Positions 1-5,120 are shown, counted from the first letter of the stretch. The stretch is DNA of 8,343 nt from CAYQFQ01 sp964416925 (GCA_964416925.1 CAYQFQ010000028.1:1-8343); one strand, 5' to 3'. Notes: generated by a model from the letters alone, not told the origin. Translations and numbers: made by a program.

Positions 1-51
1 GCCGACCACATCCTCTTCAGGGATATGCTCTACCAACTGAGCTACCTCGGC
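1..51 (-). tRNA. tRNA-Phe (GAA), 3' part cut off by window edge
   Basis: Read on the minus strand, the gene begins at 51 with the acceptor strand GCCGAGG, followed by TA, a D-arm (GCTC, loop AGTTGGTA, GAGC) and an anticodon stem-loop whose loop CTGAAGA gives anticodon GAA at 18-16. The variable region starts and the window then ends, so the T-arm and 3' acceptor strand are not visible. A TATAAT hexamer at 92-87 on the same strand could be its -10 box, but no good -35 accompanies it. A 12-nt copy of this gene's 5' end lies upstream at 175-186. Assignment to Phe rests on the anticodon and the standard 5' half. Confidence 0.93.
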
Positions 52-112
52 AAATATTATCTATACTCACTTACAAAAACAATTAAATTATAACCTAACT
101 AACCTATCAAAT

Positions 113-182
113 AGGTAGCGAAGTTGCAAACTGCCTGTCCGCCAAAATTCAAATTCTTGTTTGAATGGGGCGGAAGCTACCT
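113..182. repeat. Nested hairpin element next to a tRNA-Phe 5' fragment
   Basis: Three nested complementary pairs are visible: AGGTAGC (113-119) with GCTACCT (176-182), TCCGCC (138-143) with GGCGGA (169-174), and ATTCAAA (147-153) with TTTGAAT (160-166), closing a 6-nt loop. The outermost 3' arm is part of a copy of the tRNA-Phe 5' end. The internal part (138-174) is a compact palindrome with the look of a dispersed intergenic repeat of the REP type. No reading frame is evident. It is not a good terminator, because no U-run follows it on either strand. Confidence 0.7.
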
Positions 183-186
183 CGGC
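175..186 (-). pseudogene. 12-nt copy of the tRNA-Phe 5' end
   Basis: AGCTACCTCGGC occurs identically here and at 40-51, where it forms the acceptor strand, TA and the start of the D-stem of tRNA-Phe. Here it lies about 125 nt upstream of the real gene in the same orientation, and the following bases depart from tRNA sequence into the hairpin at 138-174. It is too short to be functional. Chance identity is possible for 12 nt alone. The same arrangement at tRNA-Arg (20 and 16 nt) and tRNA-Gly makes a real fragment more likely. Confidence 0.55.
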
Positions 187-244
187 CTATGGACAACTCT
201 GCAGATATTACACTATTTTTGAGAAAATTTCTAGTGCCAAAACT

Positions 245-526
245 CTATTTTGTCAGATATCCCCCAATGGTGCTAGGTAATTTAGTTGTTATATTTTTTA
301 TGTTATTTATATCAGAAGTCACGCTTTGATAAGTCTTCACCATCATATCGAAATATGGTTTTACATAATAGAAAGCTCCTAGAGCTAAAGCTAAAATAAT
401 CAACCAGTAGACAAGTCTAAAAAAATTCCCCCATCTTGCTCTCGACAACATTCCTCTAAGAATCTTATTGTTTTCTTGAGCTAAATCATAACTCTTGGCC
501 AACATACTTTTTTCATCTGGTGTCAT
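245..526 (-). CDS. Small single-helix membrane protein, function unknown
   Basis: The 93-residue protein has a hydrophilic N-terminus (1-34, with helix-forming QENNKIL), one strong transmembrane helix at about residues 35-55 (FFRLVYWLIILALALGAFYY), and a polar C-terminal tail. There is no signal peptidase site, cysteine pair or enzymatic motif. Proteins of this layout (ENNKIL, RWG, aromatic-rich helix) recur in Patescibacteria as conserved hypotheticals; that is recollection, not a search. The ATG at 526 has no Shine-Dalgarno sequence. A consensus-like promoter ends six bases before it, so translation is probably leaderless. The gene stands alone between tRNA-Phe and tRNA-Arg and has no clear terminator. 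A role as a membrane anchor or small scaffold is conceivable but unsupported. Confidence 0.8.
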   Translation of the reverse strand: MTPDEKSMLAKSYDLAQENNKILRGMLSRARWGNFFRLVYWLIILALALGAFYYVKPYFDMMVKTYQSVTSDINNIKNITTKLPSTIGGYLTK

Positions 527-532
527 ATCTAA

Positions 533-561
533 ATTATATTATTAATACACATAAAAGTAAA
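533..561 (-). promoter_or_regulatory. Promoter giving a leaderless mRNA
   Basis: On the minus strand, TTTACT (561-556) is followed after 17 nt by a perfect TATAAT (538-533). Only six bases separate the -10 box from the ATG at 526, so transcription should begin at or next to the start codon. This fits the lack of any ribosome binding site. Confidence 0.65.
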
Positions 562-574
562 CTTTATATTCTTT

Positions 575-637
575 GTGCCCTTGGCCGGAACCCCAGGTAG
601 TAAAGTATAAGAATACTTACTACGGGGCAAGTCGAAC
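575..637. repeat. Hairpin element copy A joined to a tRNA-Arg 3' fragment
   Basis: Bases 575-590 (GTGCCCTTGGCCGGAA) are identical to 690-705, the 3' acceptor strand and T-stem of tRNA-Arg. They run straight into the hairpin core at 591-627, which opens with CCCC, closes with GGGG, and has internal arms GTAGTA and AGTAT pairing with ATACT and TACTAC around loop AAGA. After the core, GTCGAAC (631-637) resembles the tRNA T-loop again. The element therefore appears to sit inside the T-loop of a broken tRNA. Copies B (817-851) and C (1367-1398) share the CCCCA...GTAGTA and ACTACGGGGCAAG blocks, but copy A has a different stem tip that still pairs. Confidence 0.8.
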
Positions 638-690
638 TTACATATACCTAATGTGATTAACCTCTTCTATCATTATTCGATGATCTTGGG

Positions 691-762
691 TGCCCTTGGC
701 CGGAATCGAACCGACATCTATTTCTTAGGACGAAGCTGTTCTATCCATTGAACTACAAGGGC
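691..762 (-). tRNA. tRNA-Arg (CCU)
   Basis: This complete 72-nt cloverleaf on the minus strand starts at 762. The acceptor GCCCTTG pairs with CAAGGGC, and the discriminator is A at 691. The D-arm is GTTC/GAAC with loop AATGGATA. The anticodon loop GTCCTAA gives CCU at 729-727, and the T-arm is GTCGG/CCGGC with loop TTCGATT. The anticodon stem is weak (one C-A mismatch and a G-U closing pair). The 3' CCA is not encoded: the next bases are CCC. It reads the rare AGG codon. It is flanked on both sides by fragments of itself joined to inverted hairpin elements. Confidence 0.93.
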
Positions 763-804
763 ATTTTATATTACTGTAAAAGATTCAATCACCACTCGAT
801 AATA

Positions 805-813
805 AATATAGCA
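805..813 (-). promoter_or_regulatory. Extended -10 promoter for tRNA-Arg
   Basis: TGCTATATT on the minus strand is an extended -10 motif (TG-N-TATATT) about 43 nt upstream of the tRNA-Arg 5' end. The 13-base string TGCTATATTTATT occurs again directly upstream of the peptidase S51 gene (7553-7541). No convincing -35 is present. The motif begins four bases beyond the inner edge of hairpin copy B, so the repeat forms the region just upstream of this promoter. Confidence 0.5.
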
Positions 814-816
814 CTT

Positions 817-871
817 CTTGCCCCGTAGTGAGCTCTGCTCTACTACTGGGGTCCATTGAACTACAAGGGCA
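817..871. repeat. Hairpin element copy B joined to a tRNA-Arg 5' fragment
   Basis: Read on the minus strand, 871-852 is a perfect 20-nt copy of the first 19 bases of tRNA-Arg plus the preceding base (763-744). It breaks off in the D-loop after GGA and is followed immediately by the hairpin core CCCC-A-GTAGT-A-GAGC, loop AGA, GCTC-ACTAC-GGGG, then CAAG. Every arm pairs, with only single-base bulges. Copy B is inverted relative to copies A and C. With copy A it brackets the intact tRNA-Arg, so bases 591-851 form a unit of about 260 bp with inverted hairpins at its ends, lying between two outer tRNA-Arg fragments. Confidence 0.82.
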
Positions 872-905
872 ATGTCGGTTCAATATATCACAATCTTAGA
901 CATTT

Positions 906-936
906 AAAAACCCTTCGATTAATTCGGAGGGTTTTT
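906..936 (-). terminator. Rho-independent terminator after the glutaredoxin gene, probably bidirectional
   Basis: The arms AAAAACCCTTCGA (906-918) and TCGGAGGGTTTTT (924-936) pair with one mismatch or G-U around a short AT loop, and both sides end in A/T runs. On the minus strand the hairpin starts 17 nt after the glutaredoxin stop codon. It could also stop transcription entering from the left. Confidence 0.85.
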
Positions 937-953
937 AATAATAAATATTTTTA

Positions 954-1187
954 CTATAATCCTAACAGTTCAGTAATTTTCTCTTCGTTAAATCCAACAA
1001 TCATATCATCACCTACAAATACTACTGGTACTCCCATCTGGCCACTTTTATCCATCATTTCTTTTCTCTTGATGAGATCTGAGGATACGTCAAAATTCTG
1101 ATACTTTACTTCTTTTGCATCCAAGAAATCTTTTAACATTTTGCAATAATGACAAGTTGGTGTCGAATATATTGTAACTTTTTTCAT
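954..1187 (-). CDS. Glutaredoxin-like thiol-disulfide oxidoreductase
   Basis: The 77-residue protein is one compact thioredoxin-fold domain of NrdH/YruB-like glutaredoxin size. Strand 1 (KKVTIYS) leads to the active site TPTCHYC with redox cysteines C12 and C15. The cis-proline motif GVPVV follows (P54), and then strand 4 (VFVG) and the C-terminal helix with GFNEEKITELL. There is no signal peptide, so it is cytoplasmic. Family members reduce disulfides, for example in ribonucleotide reductase or oxidised proteins, usually using glutathione or a thioredoxin-reductase-like donor; the substrate here cannot be read from sequence. The ATG at 1187 has no Shine-Dalgarno sequence. The gene is monocistronic: its own terminator follows 17 nt downstream and a weak promoter lies upstream. 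Family assignment is firm; the subfamily is not. Confidence 0.93.
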   Translation of the reverse strand: MKKVTIYSTPTCHYCKMLKDFLDAKEVKYQNFDVSSDLIKRKEMMDKSGQMGVPVVFVGDDMIVGFNEEKITELLGL

Positions 1188-1217
1188 ATTAATTTTAATT
1201 AAACTGTTAATGAATAA

Positions 1218-1223
1218 ATTGTA
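1218..1223 (-). promoter_or_regulatory. Possible -10 box of the glutaredoxin gene
   Basis: TACAAT on the minus strand, preceded by TGTGA, lies 30 nt before the ATG at 1187. No good -35 is found at 16-18 nt; TTGTCA exists further up, but at 27 nt spacing. Weak call. Confidence 0.35.
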
Positions 1224-1289
1224 TCACAACACAAAAAATAAAACACTTCTTGACAAAGAATTGGTAAAAAAAGCCTTATAAATCAATTT

Positions 1290-1303
1290 GGGTGCTCGCA
1301 CCC
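1290..1303. repeat. Short GC palindrome
   Basis: GGGTGC-TC-GCACCC is a perfect 14-nt palindrome in an otherwise AT-rich gap, with a further ACACCC directly after it. A U-rich stretch on the minus strand comes only about 20 nt later, so it is a poor intrinsic terminator. It could aid 3' end formation of the tRNA-Gly transcript. Nothing else is apparent in 1188-1350 beyond this and the -10 candidate. Confidence 0.4.
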
Positions 1304-1350
1304 ACACCCATATTTTTATTGCAGACTTTCTTTGATATAAAACTTCATAA

Positions 1351-1408
1351 GTGCGAGTGGCGGTAACCCCAAGTAGTAGAGCAAAGCTCACTACGGGGCA
1401 AGTCGAAA
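1351..1408. repeat. Hairpin element copy C joined to a tRNA-Gly 3' fragment
   Basis: GTGCGAGTGGCG (1351-1362) matches the end of tRNA-Gly at 1414-1425 in 11 of 12 positions. After GTAA the hairpin core follows (1367-1398): CCCC, GTAGT, GAGC, loop AAA, GCTC, ACTAC, GGGG. It is followed by CAAGTCGAAA, which resumes T-loop-like sequence. The core differs from copy B at only a few positions. The element lies between the intact tRNA-Gly and its 3' fragment, as copy A does for tRNA-Arg. Confidence 0.78.
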
Positions 1409-1414
1409 CCTTAG

Positions 1415-1485
1415 TGCGGGTGGCGAGAGTCGAACTCGCCCATCAACCTTGGGAAGGTCGCATACTACCGATATATTACACCCGC
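1415..1485 (-). tRNA. tRNA-Gly (CCC)
   Basis: This complete 71-nt tRNA on the minus strand starts at 1485. The acceptor GCGGGTG pairs with CACCCGC, and the discriminator is A at 1415. The D-arm is AT-rich and short (ATA/TAT around ATCGGTAG). The anticodon stem is CGACC/GGTTG with loop TTCCCAA, giving CCC at 1453-1451. The T-arm is GCGAG/CTCGC with loop TTCGACT. CCA is not encoded. It reads GGG. It begins five bases after the stop codon of the DivIC-like gene, so the two are probably co-transcribed and the tRNA is cut out of the mRNA tail. Confidence 0.93.
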
Positions 1486-1490
1486 ATATT

Positions 1491-1868
1491 CTACTTAAAC
1501 AAATCCAAAAAACTTTGCCATAAACTTTTCTGGATTTTATCTCCCGAATCTTCTACTGTGGATGATGAACTATCAACGATCAATACAGAAACTTCCCCTT
1601 TTTTCGTCACGCTGAATTTATTTCTTATCTCCTCTTCTAAACCTTCCTCGGTCTTCATTTTTTGTATCTGACTTTCGAGAAAATCTTTTCTTACCGACAA
1701 ATCGGCATATTTTTTCTCAGCGACGGCAAGACCATCTCTACTAAATTTCTCCTTTTGATACACGTTCCACACACCGCGACAAAAAAGAACAACCAAAACG
1801 AATAATACAAAAAGTGTCACCTTTGAGTACATTATCATTCTTACTGTTTTCTTTTGTTGAAAATCCAT
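1491..1868 (-). CDS. DivIC/FtsB-like septum formation initiator protein
   Basis: The 125-residue bitopic membrane protein has a short cytoplasmic basic N-terminus and a transmembrane helix at about 14-34. A coiled coil follows at about 40-75 (heptad-like AEKKYADL..RKDFLESQIQKM). Then comes the DivIC/FtsB signature: an acidic turn EEGLEEEIRNKF (74-85) followed by KKGEVSVLIV (89-98). The tail is serine-rich and acidic, ending in a lone amphipathic stretch. In the family, FtsB/DivIC pairs with FtsL and FtsQ/DivIB outside the membrane to activate septal peptidoglycan synthesis. The ATG at 1868 lacks a clear ribosome binding site. tRNA-Gly follows within five bases. The family call is good; FtsB versus DivIC versus FtsL naming is not resolved. 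Confidence 0.82.
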   Translation of the reverse strand: MDFQQKKTVRMIMYSKVTLFVLFVLVVLFCRGVWNVYQKEKFSRDGLAVAEKKYADLSVRKDFLESQIQKMKTEEGLEEEIRNKFSVTKKGEVSVLIVDSSSSTVEDSGDKIQKSLWQSFLDLFK

Positions 1869-1896
1869 GTCTTTTCTGATACTATCTTACTATTAG

Positions 1897-2034
1897 CGAC
1901 GTAGAGCGAGTGAAATGAGAAATTATGATTTTTCATTTCCGAGCCGAGGAGACTAATATAACGGTATGATAACAGAGCAACTCTGGAACAGTCAAGGAAA
2001 AGTGAAGCGAGAGTCTTAAAACCAGGGCTTAACT
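1897..2034. repeat. Cluster of small palindromes in the gap upstream of the DivIC-like gene
   Basis: This gap holds several inverted repeats: GAAATGA (1912-1918) with TCATTTC (1933-1939), CAGAG (1973-1977) with CTCTG (1981-1985), and GAG..TTAA with TTAA.CTC around 2011-2034. It also has GAGCGAG and GAGCCGAG motifs on either side of the first hairpin. It looks like a dispersed non-coding element. A 65-codon open frame crosses it on the minus strand, but it is palindrome-derived and overlaps the DivIC-like start. No second copy occurs in the window, so the repeat nature is inferred from structure only. Confidence 0.4.
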
Positions 2035-2057
2035 CCAATAAAAATACCGCTTATATT
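2029..2057 (+). promoter_or_regulatory. Promoter for the plus-strand mini-protein
   Basis: TTAACT (2029-2034) and TATATT (2052-2057) are 17 nt apart on the plus strand. The expected start, near 2064, leaves an 18-nt leader containing AAAAGGGA before the ATG at 2082. Confidence 0.5.
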
Positions 2058-2081
2058 TTATTAAATAAAAGGGAAATCACA

Positions 2082-2195
2082 ATGCTTTTCGATAAAAAAA
2101 CAAAAAAAATCGTAAGAAATATCTGGATAGTAATAGCAGTACTCCTAATATTAAGCTTAGTTATAAGCCTTGGAGCTATTTCTGCTTTTGTATAG
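2082..2195 (+). CDS. 37-residue single-helix membrane mini-protein
   Basis: The frame encodes MLFDKKTKKIVRNIWIVI at the start and runs to a TAG at 2193-2195. The N-terminus is strongly basic (KKTKK) and the rest (about 12-36) is one hydrophobic helix, so an N-in membrane peptide is expected. GGGA at 2071-2074 lies about seven bases before the ATG and a plausible promoter is upstream. A start with the pattern M-x-F-x-KK-TKKIV plus one helix is, from memory, common among unannotated short genes of Parcubacteria. It is the only confident plus-strand gene here and is convergent with lepA, nine bases from its stop codon. Function unknown. Confidence 0.7.
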   Translation: MLFDKKTKKIVRNIWIVIAVLLILSLVISLGAISAFV

Positions 2196-2204
2196 ACTTA
2201 AAAA

Positions 2205-3995
2205 CTAGTCGCTCTTAATCATCTTCAAGAAGACATCATGGTCTAGATTGACCTTTCCTGTCTCTTTCATCCTCTTCTTACCTCTTTTCTGTTTCTCTCT
2301 TAGCTTCATCTTTCTGGTAATATCTCCACCATATAGATAATCAGTAACATCTTTTTTAATACCAGACAAAGTTCGTGAAGATAAAATTCTCCCCATAGCT
2401 TTTGCTTGAACTTTAAATGTAAACATTTGCTTTGGTACAATCTTATAGAGTTTTTCCACCATTTCTTCTGCCTCTTCTTCCACTCTTCGTCTTGCAACCA
2501 CACGGGAGAAAGCTTGAACTGGTTCATCCGCAACTAAAATATCAAGTCTCACAACATCTGCTTCTCTCATCTCTAACATTTCATAAGAGATGGAAGCATA
2601 ACCAGAGGTTGTACTTTTAAGTTCATCAAAAAAGTTTCTCATAAGTTCACGAAGTGGCATTTCTATAAAAAGAGTTGTTCTATTGTCACCAAAGTTGTCC
2701 GATGAAGTTACAGACGCTTCATGATCAAAAAGCTTCTGCATAATGTTCCCAACATAATCATTTGGGGTCAAAATTCTTGCCTTTACCCATGGTTCAAATA
2801 TGGTTTTCACCATATGATCATCTGGAAAGAGTGAAGGAGAATATATCATCTCTTTTTTACCATTACTAAATTCAATTTCATAAGTAATACTTGGCAAAGT
2901 CACCACAAGATTCAAATTGTGTTCTCTTCTGAGTCTCTCTGTAATAATCTCAAGGTGAAGCATTCCAAGAAATCCACATCGAAAACCCCTTCCCAAAGTT
3001 CCAGAAGCTTCTTCGTCAAAAGTAAAAGAAGAATCAGAAAGTTTTAATTTACCAAGTGCCTGTTTAAGCACCATAAAATCGTCCTGACTTTCGGGGAAAA
3101 TAGAAGCCCAAACCACAGGACTAGGACAGAGATATCCAGGCATTGCAGGATTTGGGTCTCTTGTGCTAGATACTGTATCTCCAACTGATGCTATACCTGG
3201 TTCTTTTATACCAGTGACAATATATCCGATTTCACCAGAAGAAAGAGTCTCTACTGGTTTTTCACCCGGAGAAAAAATACCAACTTCAAGTGCTGTAAAA
3301 GTTTTATCGGCAATTTTGAAAATCAGAGGAGTATTTTTGCTGACTTGTCCATTAAAAACACGAACAAAAACTATAACTCCACGATGGTTTGAATACTGGA
3401 AATCAAAAATAAGAGAACGAAGAACTTTTTCATCATCCAATTCATTTTTAGGAGGTGGAACTCTATCTATCACTTCATTCAATAAGTGTTCAACACCCTC
3501 ACCGGTTTTTCCAGAAACTTCAATAATCTCACTTTCATCGATTTCTAAAAGTTTTGAAATTTCTTTCTTAACCTCTTCAGTTCTAGCAAGTGGAGAATCT
3601 ATTTTACTTACGACGGGAATAATTTTAATACCAGACTCACGCGCCATATTAAGCGTAGTAAGAGTTTGAGCTTGAACACCCTGAGTAGCATCTACGAGAA
3701 GTATTGAACCCTCTACCGCCTTAAGGGCCCTAGAAACCTCATAAGAAAAGTCTATATGCCCGGGAGTGTCTATTAAGTTCAATTCGTATTTAATACCCTC
3801 TTTCGTCCACTCCATCCTGACCGGCTGCATTTTTATAGTAATACCTCTTTCTCTTTCAAGTTCCATACTATCAAGGACCTGATCCATCATTTTTCTTTTC
3901 TCAATAGTGTGGGTAACTTCAAGAAGCCTATCCGCAAGGGTAGATTTGCCGTGATCAATGTGCGCGATAATACTGAAGTTTCTAATGTTATTCAT
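2205..3995 (-). CDS. lepA: Elongation factor 4 (LepA), ribosome back-translocation GTPase
   Basis: At 596 residues the protein is full length for EF-4. GTPase motifs in order: P-loop AHIDHGKST (11-19), switch I RERGITI (48-54), DTPGH (76-80) with the catalytic His80, a G4 motif that reads SKID (130-133) instead of NKID, and G5 SGKTGEG (161-167). EF-G-like domains II, III and V follow, and the LepA-specific C-terminal domain is intact (YGGDITRKMKLREKQK, then GKKRMK). The EF-4 family binds ribosomes and promotes reverse translocation or subunit maturation under stress. It starts with ATG at 3995, without a Shine-Dalgarno sequence, from its own promoter. In many bacteria lepA neighbours lepB or hemN; here it stands alone, followed by a convergent mini-gene. 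Confidence 0.98.
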   Translation of the reverse strand: MNNIRNFSIIAHIDHGKSTLADRLLEVTHTIEKRKMMDQVLDSMELERERGITIKMQPVRMEWTKEGIKYELNLIDTPGHIDFSYEVSRALKAVEGSILLVDATQGVQAQTLTTLNMARESGIKIIPVVSKIDSPLARTEEVKKEISKLLEIDESEIIEVSGKTGEGVEHLLNEVIDRVPPPKNELDDEKVLRSLIFDFQYSNHRGVIVFVRVFNGQVSKNTPLIFKIADKTFTALEVGIFSPGEKPVETLSSGEIGYIVTGIKEPGIASVGDTVSSTRDPNPAMPGYLCPSPVVWASIFPESQDDFMVLKQALGKLKLSDSSFTFDEEASGTLGRGFRCGFLGMLHLEIITERLRREHNLNLVVTLPSITYEIEFSNGKKEMIYSPSLFPDDHMVKTIFEPWVKARILTPNDYVGNIMQKLFDHEASVTSSDNFGDNRTTLFIEMPLRELMRNFFDELKSTTSGYASISYEMLEMREADVVRLDILVADEPVQAFSRVVARRRVEEEAEEMVEKLYKIVPKQMFTFKVQAKAMGRILSSRTLSGIKKDVTDYLYGGDITRKMKLREKQKRGKKRMKETGKVNLDHDVFLKMIKSD

Positions 3996-4008
3996 TTGTA
4001 TTCAGCTC

Positions 4009-4037
4009 ATTTAAGCATAAAAAACGCTTTTTTACAA
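4009..4037 (-). promoter_or_regulatory. lepA promoter, extended -10
   Basis: On the minus strand, TTGTAA (4037-4032), a 17-nt spacer ending in TGC, and TTAAAT (4014-4009) form a plausible extended -10 promoter. The expected start is six to eight bases before the lepA ATG. The -35 box overlaps the U-run of the terminator of the preceding unit, so the two units abut. Confidence 0.5.
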
Positions 4038-4069
4038 AAAAAAGGGCGCGGTTATTAAAAACCGCGCCC
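4036..4069 (-). terminator. Strong intrinsic terminator of the prepilin/secreted-protein unit
   Basis: A perfect 10-bp GC-rich stem, GGGCGCGGTT with AACCGCGCCC (arms 4044-4053 and 4060-4069), has a 6-nt loop. On the minus strand it is followed by eight U residues (4043-4036). It starts about 25 nt after the stop codon at 4095. Confidence 0.95.
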
Positions 4070-4094
4070 CGAGCTCACAACTCAATAAGGAACA

Positions 4095-5120
4095 TTAACC
4101 CCTTCCACCCCCGTCGTAATAATATACCGGGAAAGGATCCTTGTTATCGAACGACTCCCAGTCAAAGAAGATGGAGTATTCACCGGGCTCCAGATCAACT
4201 TCCATAGGCGAAGAAACCCACGGGAAATACGGCACTTCGTCCGGACCTGAATCTTTGGTCCGAATATACATCCCCTTCGGCACCTTGCCGCCGGATGTCC
4301 TTATGTCGAAGCTGTATTGACCCGCGACGGTGATCGTCTCGATAATGAGCGGCGATTTCCCTTTCCCCTTATTGTCCTCCTGAAGGGTGAGCACCACGTC
4401 GGAATTTGTAACCGTGTAAAACCCGTCGAGCTTGATGTTGAGTGAACCGGAAGCACTTGTCACAATCGTCTGCTCGCACTTCCGGAGGGGCGATACATAT
4501 CGCTGGTTATTTATCCAAGCGACTATTTCGCCCGGGCAGTCGAGCCGTTCCGTAGGGAATTGTATTTTCCCGTTTTGAACGTTCAACCAGATTTCATCAG
4601 TGACATTTCCATTTTCATCCCGCAAAACGAGATGTGCGGAAGAAACACCTTCGATCTCCACCCATGCAGTGTAACTCCTTTTGAGGTTGAACTCGAGAAA
4701 ACTTGCCGGAAGTTTCCAATTTTCCCCGGCAGTATTGCAGATGAGCCGGCTGTTTGACCAGCCGTTAAAGACGGTTTGACCATCCTTATCCATCAGACCA
4801 ACGTACATCCAGATCGAATCGCGAGCTGGATTAATGACGTCGATCCCAATCACCTTGGAATTCAATTCCTCGATGATATCGAGGGTTGAATCTCCGGTTT
4901 TATTGATAAACACATGATTTTCGAAGTTCGTAACACCGATGTTGCCGACGCTGTAAACGTCGATGCTTCCATATTGAACCTTTTCAAAAATGAAAGCGTC
5001 CATTGCCGCTCCGCCACCAAACATCCACAACGGGTTGTTAATCATTTGCGCTCCACTGCCATAGCAGAGGCCGGAGAGAACCAACACAAACAGACTCATC
5101 GCCGTTAAAAATCTCTTCAT
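4095..5120 (-). CDS. Sec-exported protein of unknown function, 341 residues
   Basis: The N-terminus is a classical signal peptide: MKR, a hydrophobic core to about residue 18, then a polar GSGAQ region suggesting signal peptidase I cleavage near residue 24. Cys19 is not in a lipobox, because position -1 is Leu. The mature part has no internal membrane segment and looks beta-rich, with many alternating strands (TAWVEIEGVSSAHLVLRDE, then SGSLNIKLDGFYTVT, then GEYSIFFDWES). It contains three cysteines and ends in an acidic, aromatic stretch (YYYDGGGRG). I recognise no domain; extracellular sandwich-type folds are a guess. A strong SD (GAGGAG, 5132-5127) lies six bases before the ATG. It is the second gene after the prepilin-like gene (44-nt gap) and is followed by a strong terminator. 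Its G+C (47-57% in sampled lines) is well above the roughly 30% of sampled lepA, suggesting foreign origin. Confidence 0.85.
   Translation of the reverse strand: MKRFLTAMSLFVLVLSGLCYGSGAQMINNPLWMFGGGAAMDAFIFEKVQYGSIDVYSVGNIGVTNFENHVFINKTGDSTLDIIEELNSKVIGIDVINPARDSIWMYVGLMDKDGQTVFNGWSNSRLICNTAGENWKLPASFLEFNLKRSYTAWVEIEGVSSAHLVLRDENGNVTDEIWLNVQNGKIQFPTERLDCPGEIVAWINNQRYVSPLRKCEQTIVTSASGSLNIKLDGFYTVTNSDVVLTLQEDNKGKGKSPLIIETITVAGQYSFDIRTSGGKVPKGMYIRTKDSGPDEVPYFPWVSSPMEVDLEPGEYSIFFDWESFDNKDPFPVYYYDGGGRG

Noticed and set aside
591..630. Hairpin copy A as a transcription terminator for tRNA-Arg
   Set aside because: No U-run follows the stem on the minus strand; the next bases are the GC-rich tRNA fragment.
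856..1101. 81-codon plus-strand open frame
   Set aside because: It starts inside the tRNA-Arg 5' fragment, passes through a terminator hairpin and lies antisense to the glutaredoxin gene, whose C-terminal half it covers.
1250..1282. TTGACA and TATAAA on the plus strand as a promoter
   Set aside because: The spacing is 21 nt, outside the usual 16-18, and no plus-strand gene follows.
575..1408. The spaced hairpin copies as a CRISPR array
   Set aside because: There are only three copies, in mixed orientation, hundreds of bases apart with genes between them and no cas genes. They are hairpin elements.
1841..2038. 65-codon minus-strand open frame beside the DivIC-like start
   Set aside because: It runs through a cluster of palindromes, overlaps the start of the real DivIC-like gene in another frame, and has no ribosome site or recognisable domain. 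It is most likely a repeat-derived frame.
3163..3669. 168-codon plus-strand open frame
   Set aside because: It is entirely antisense to the conserved GTPase part of lepA; its composition is the complement of lepA codons.
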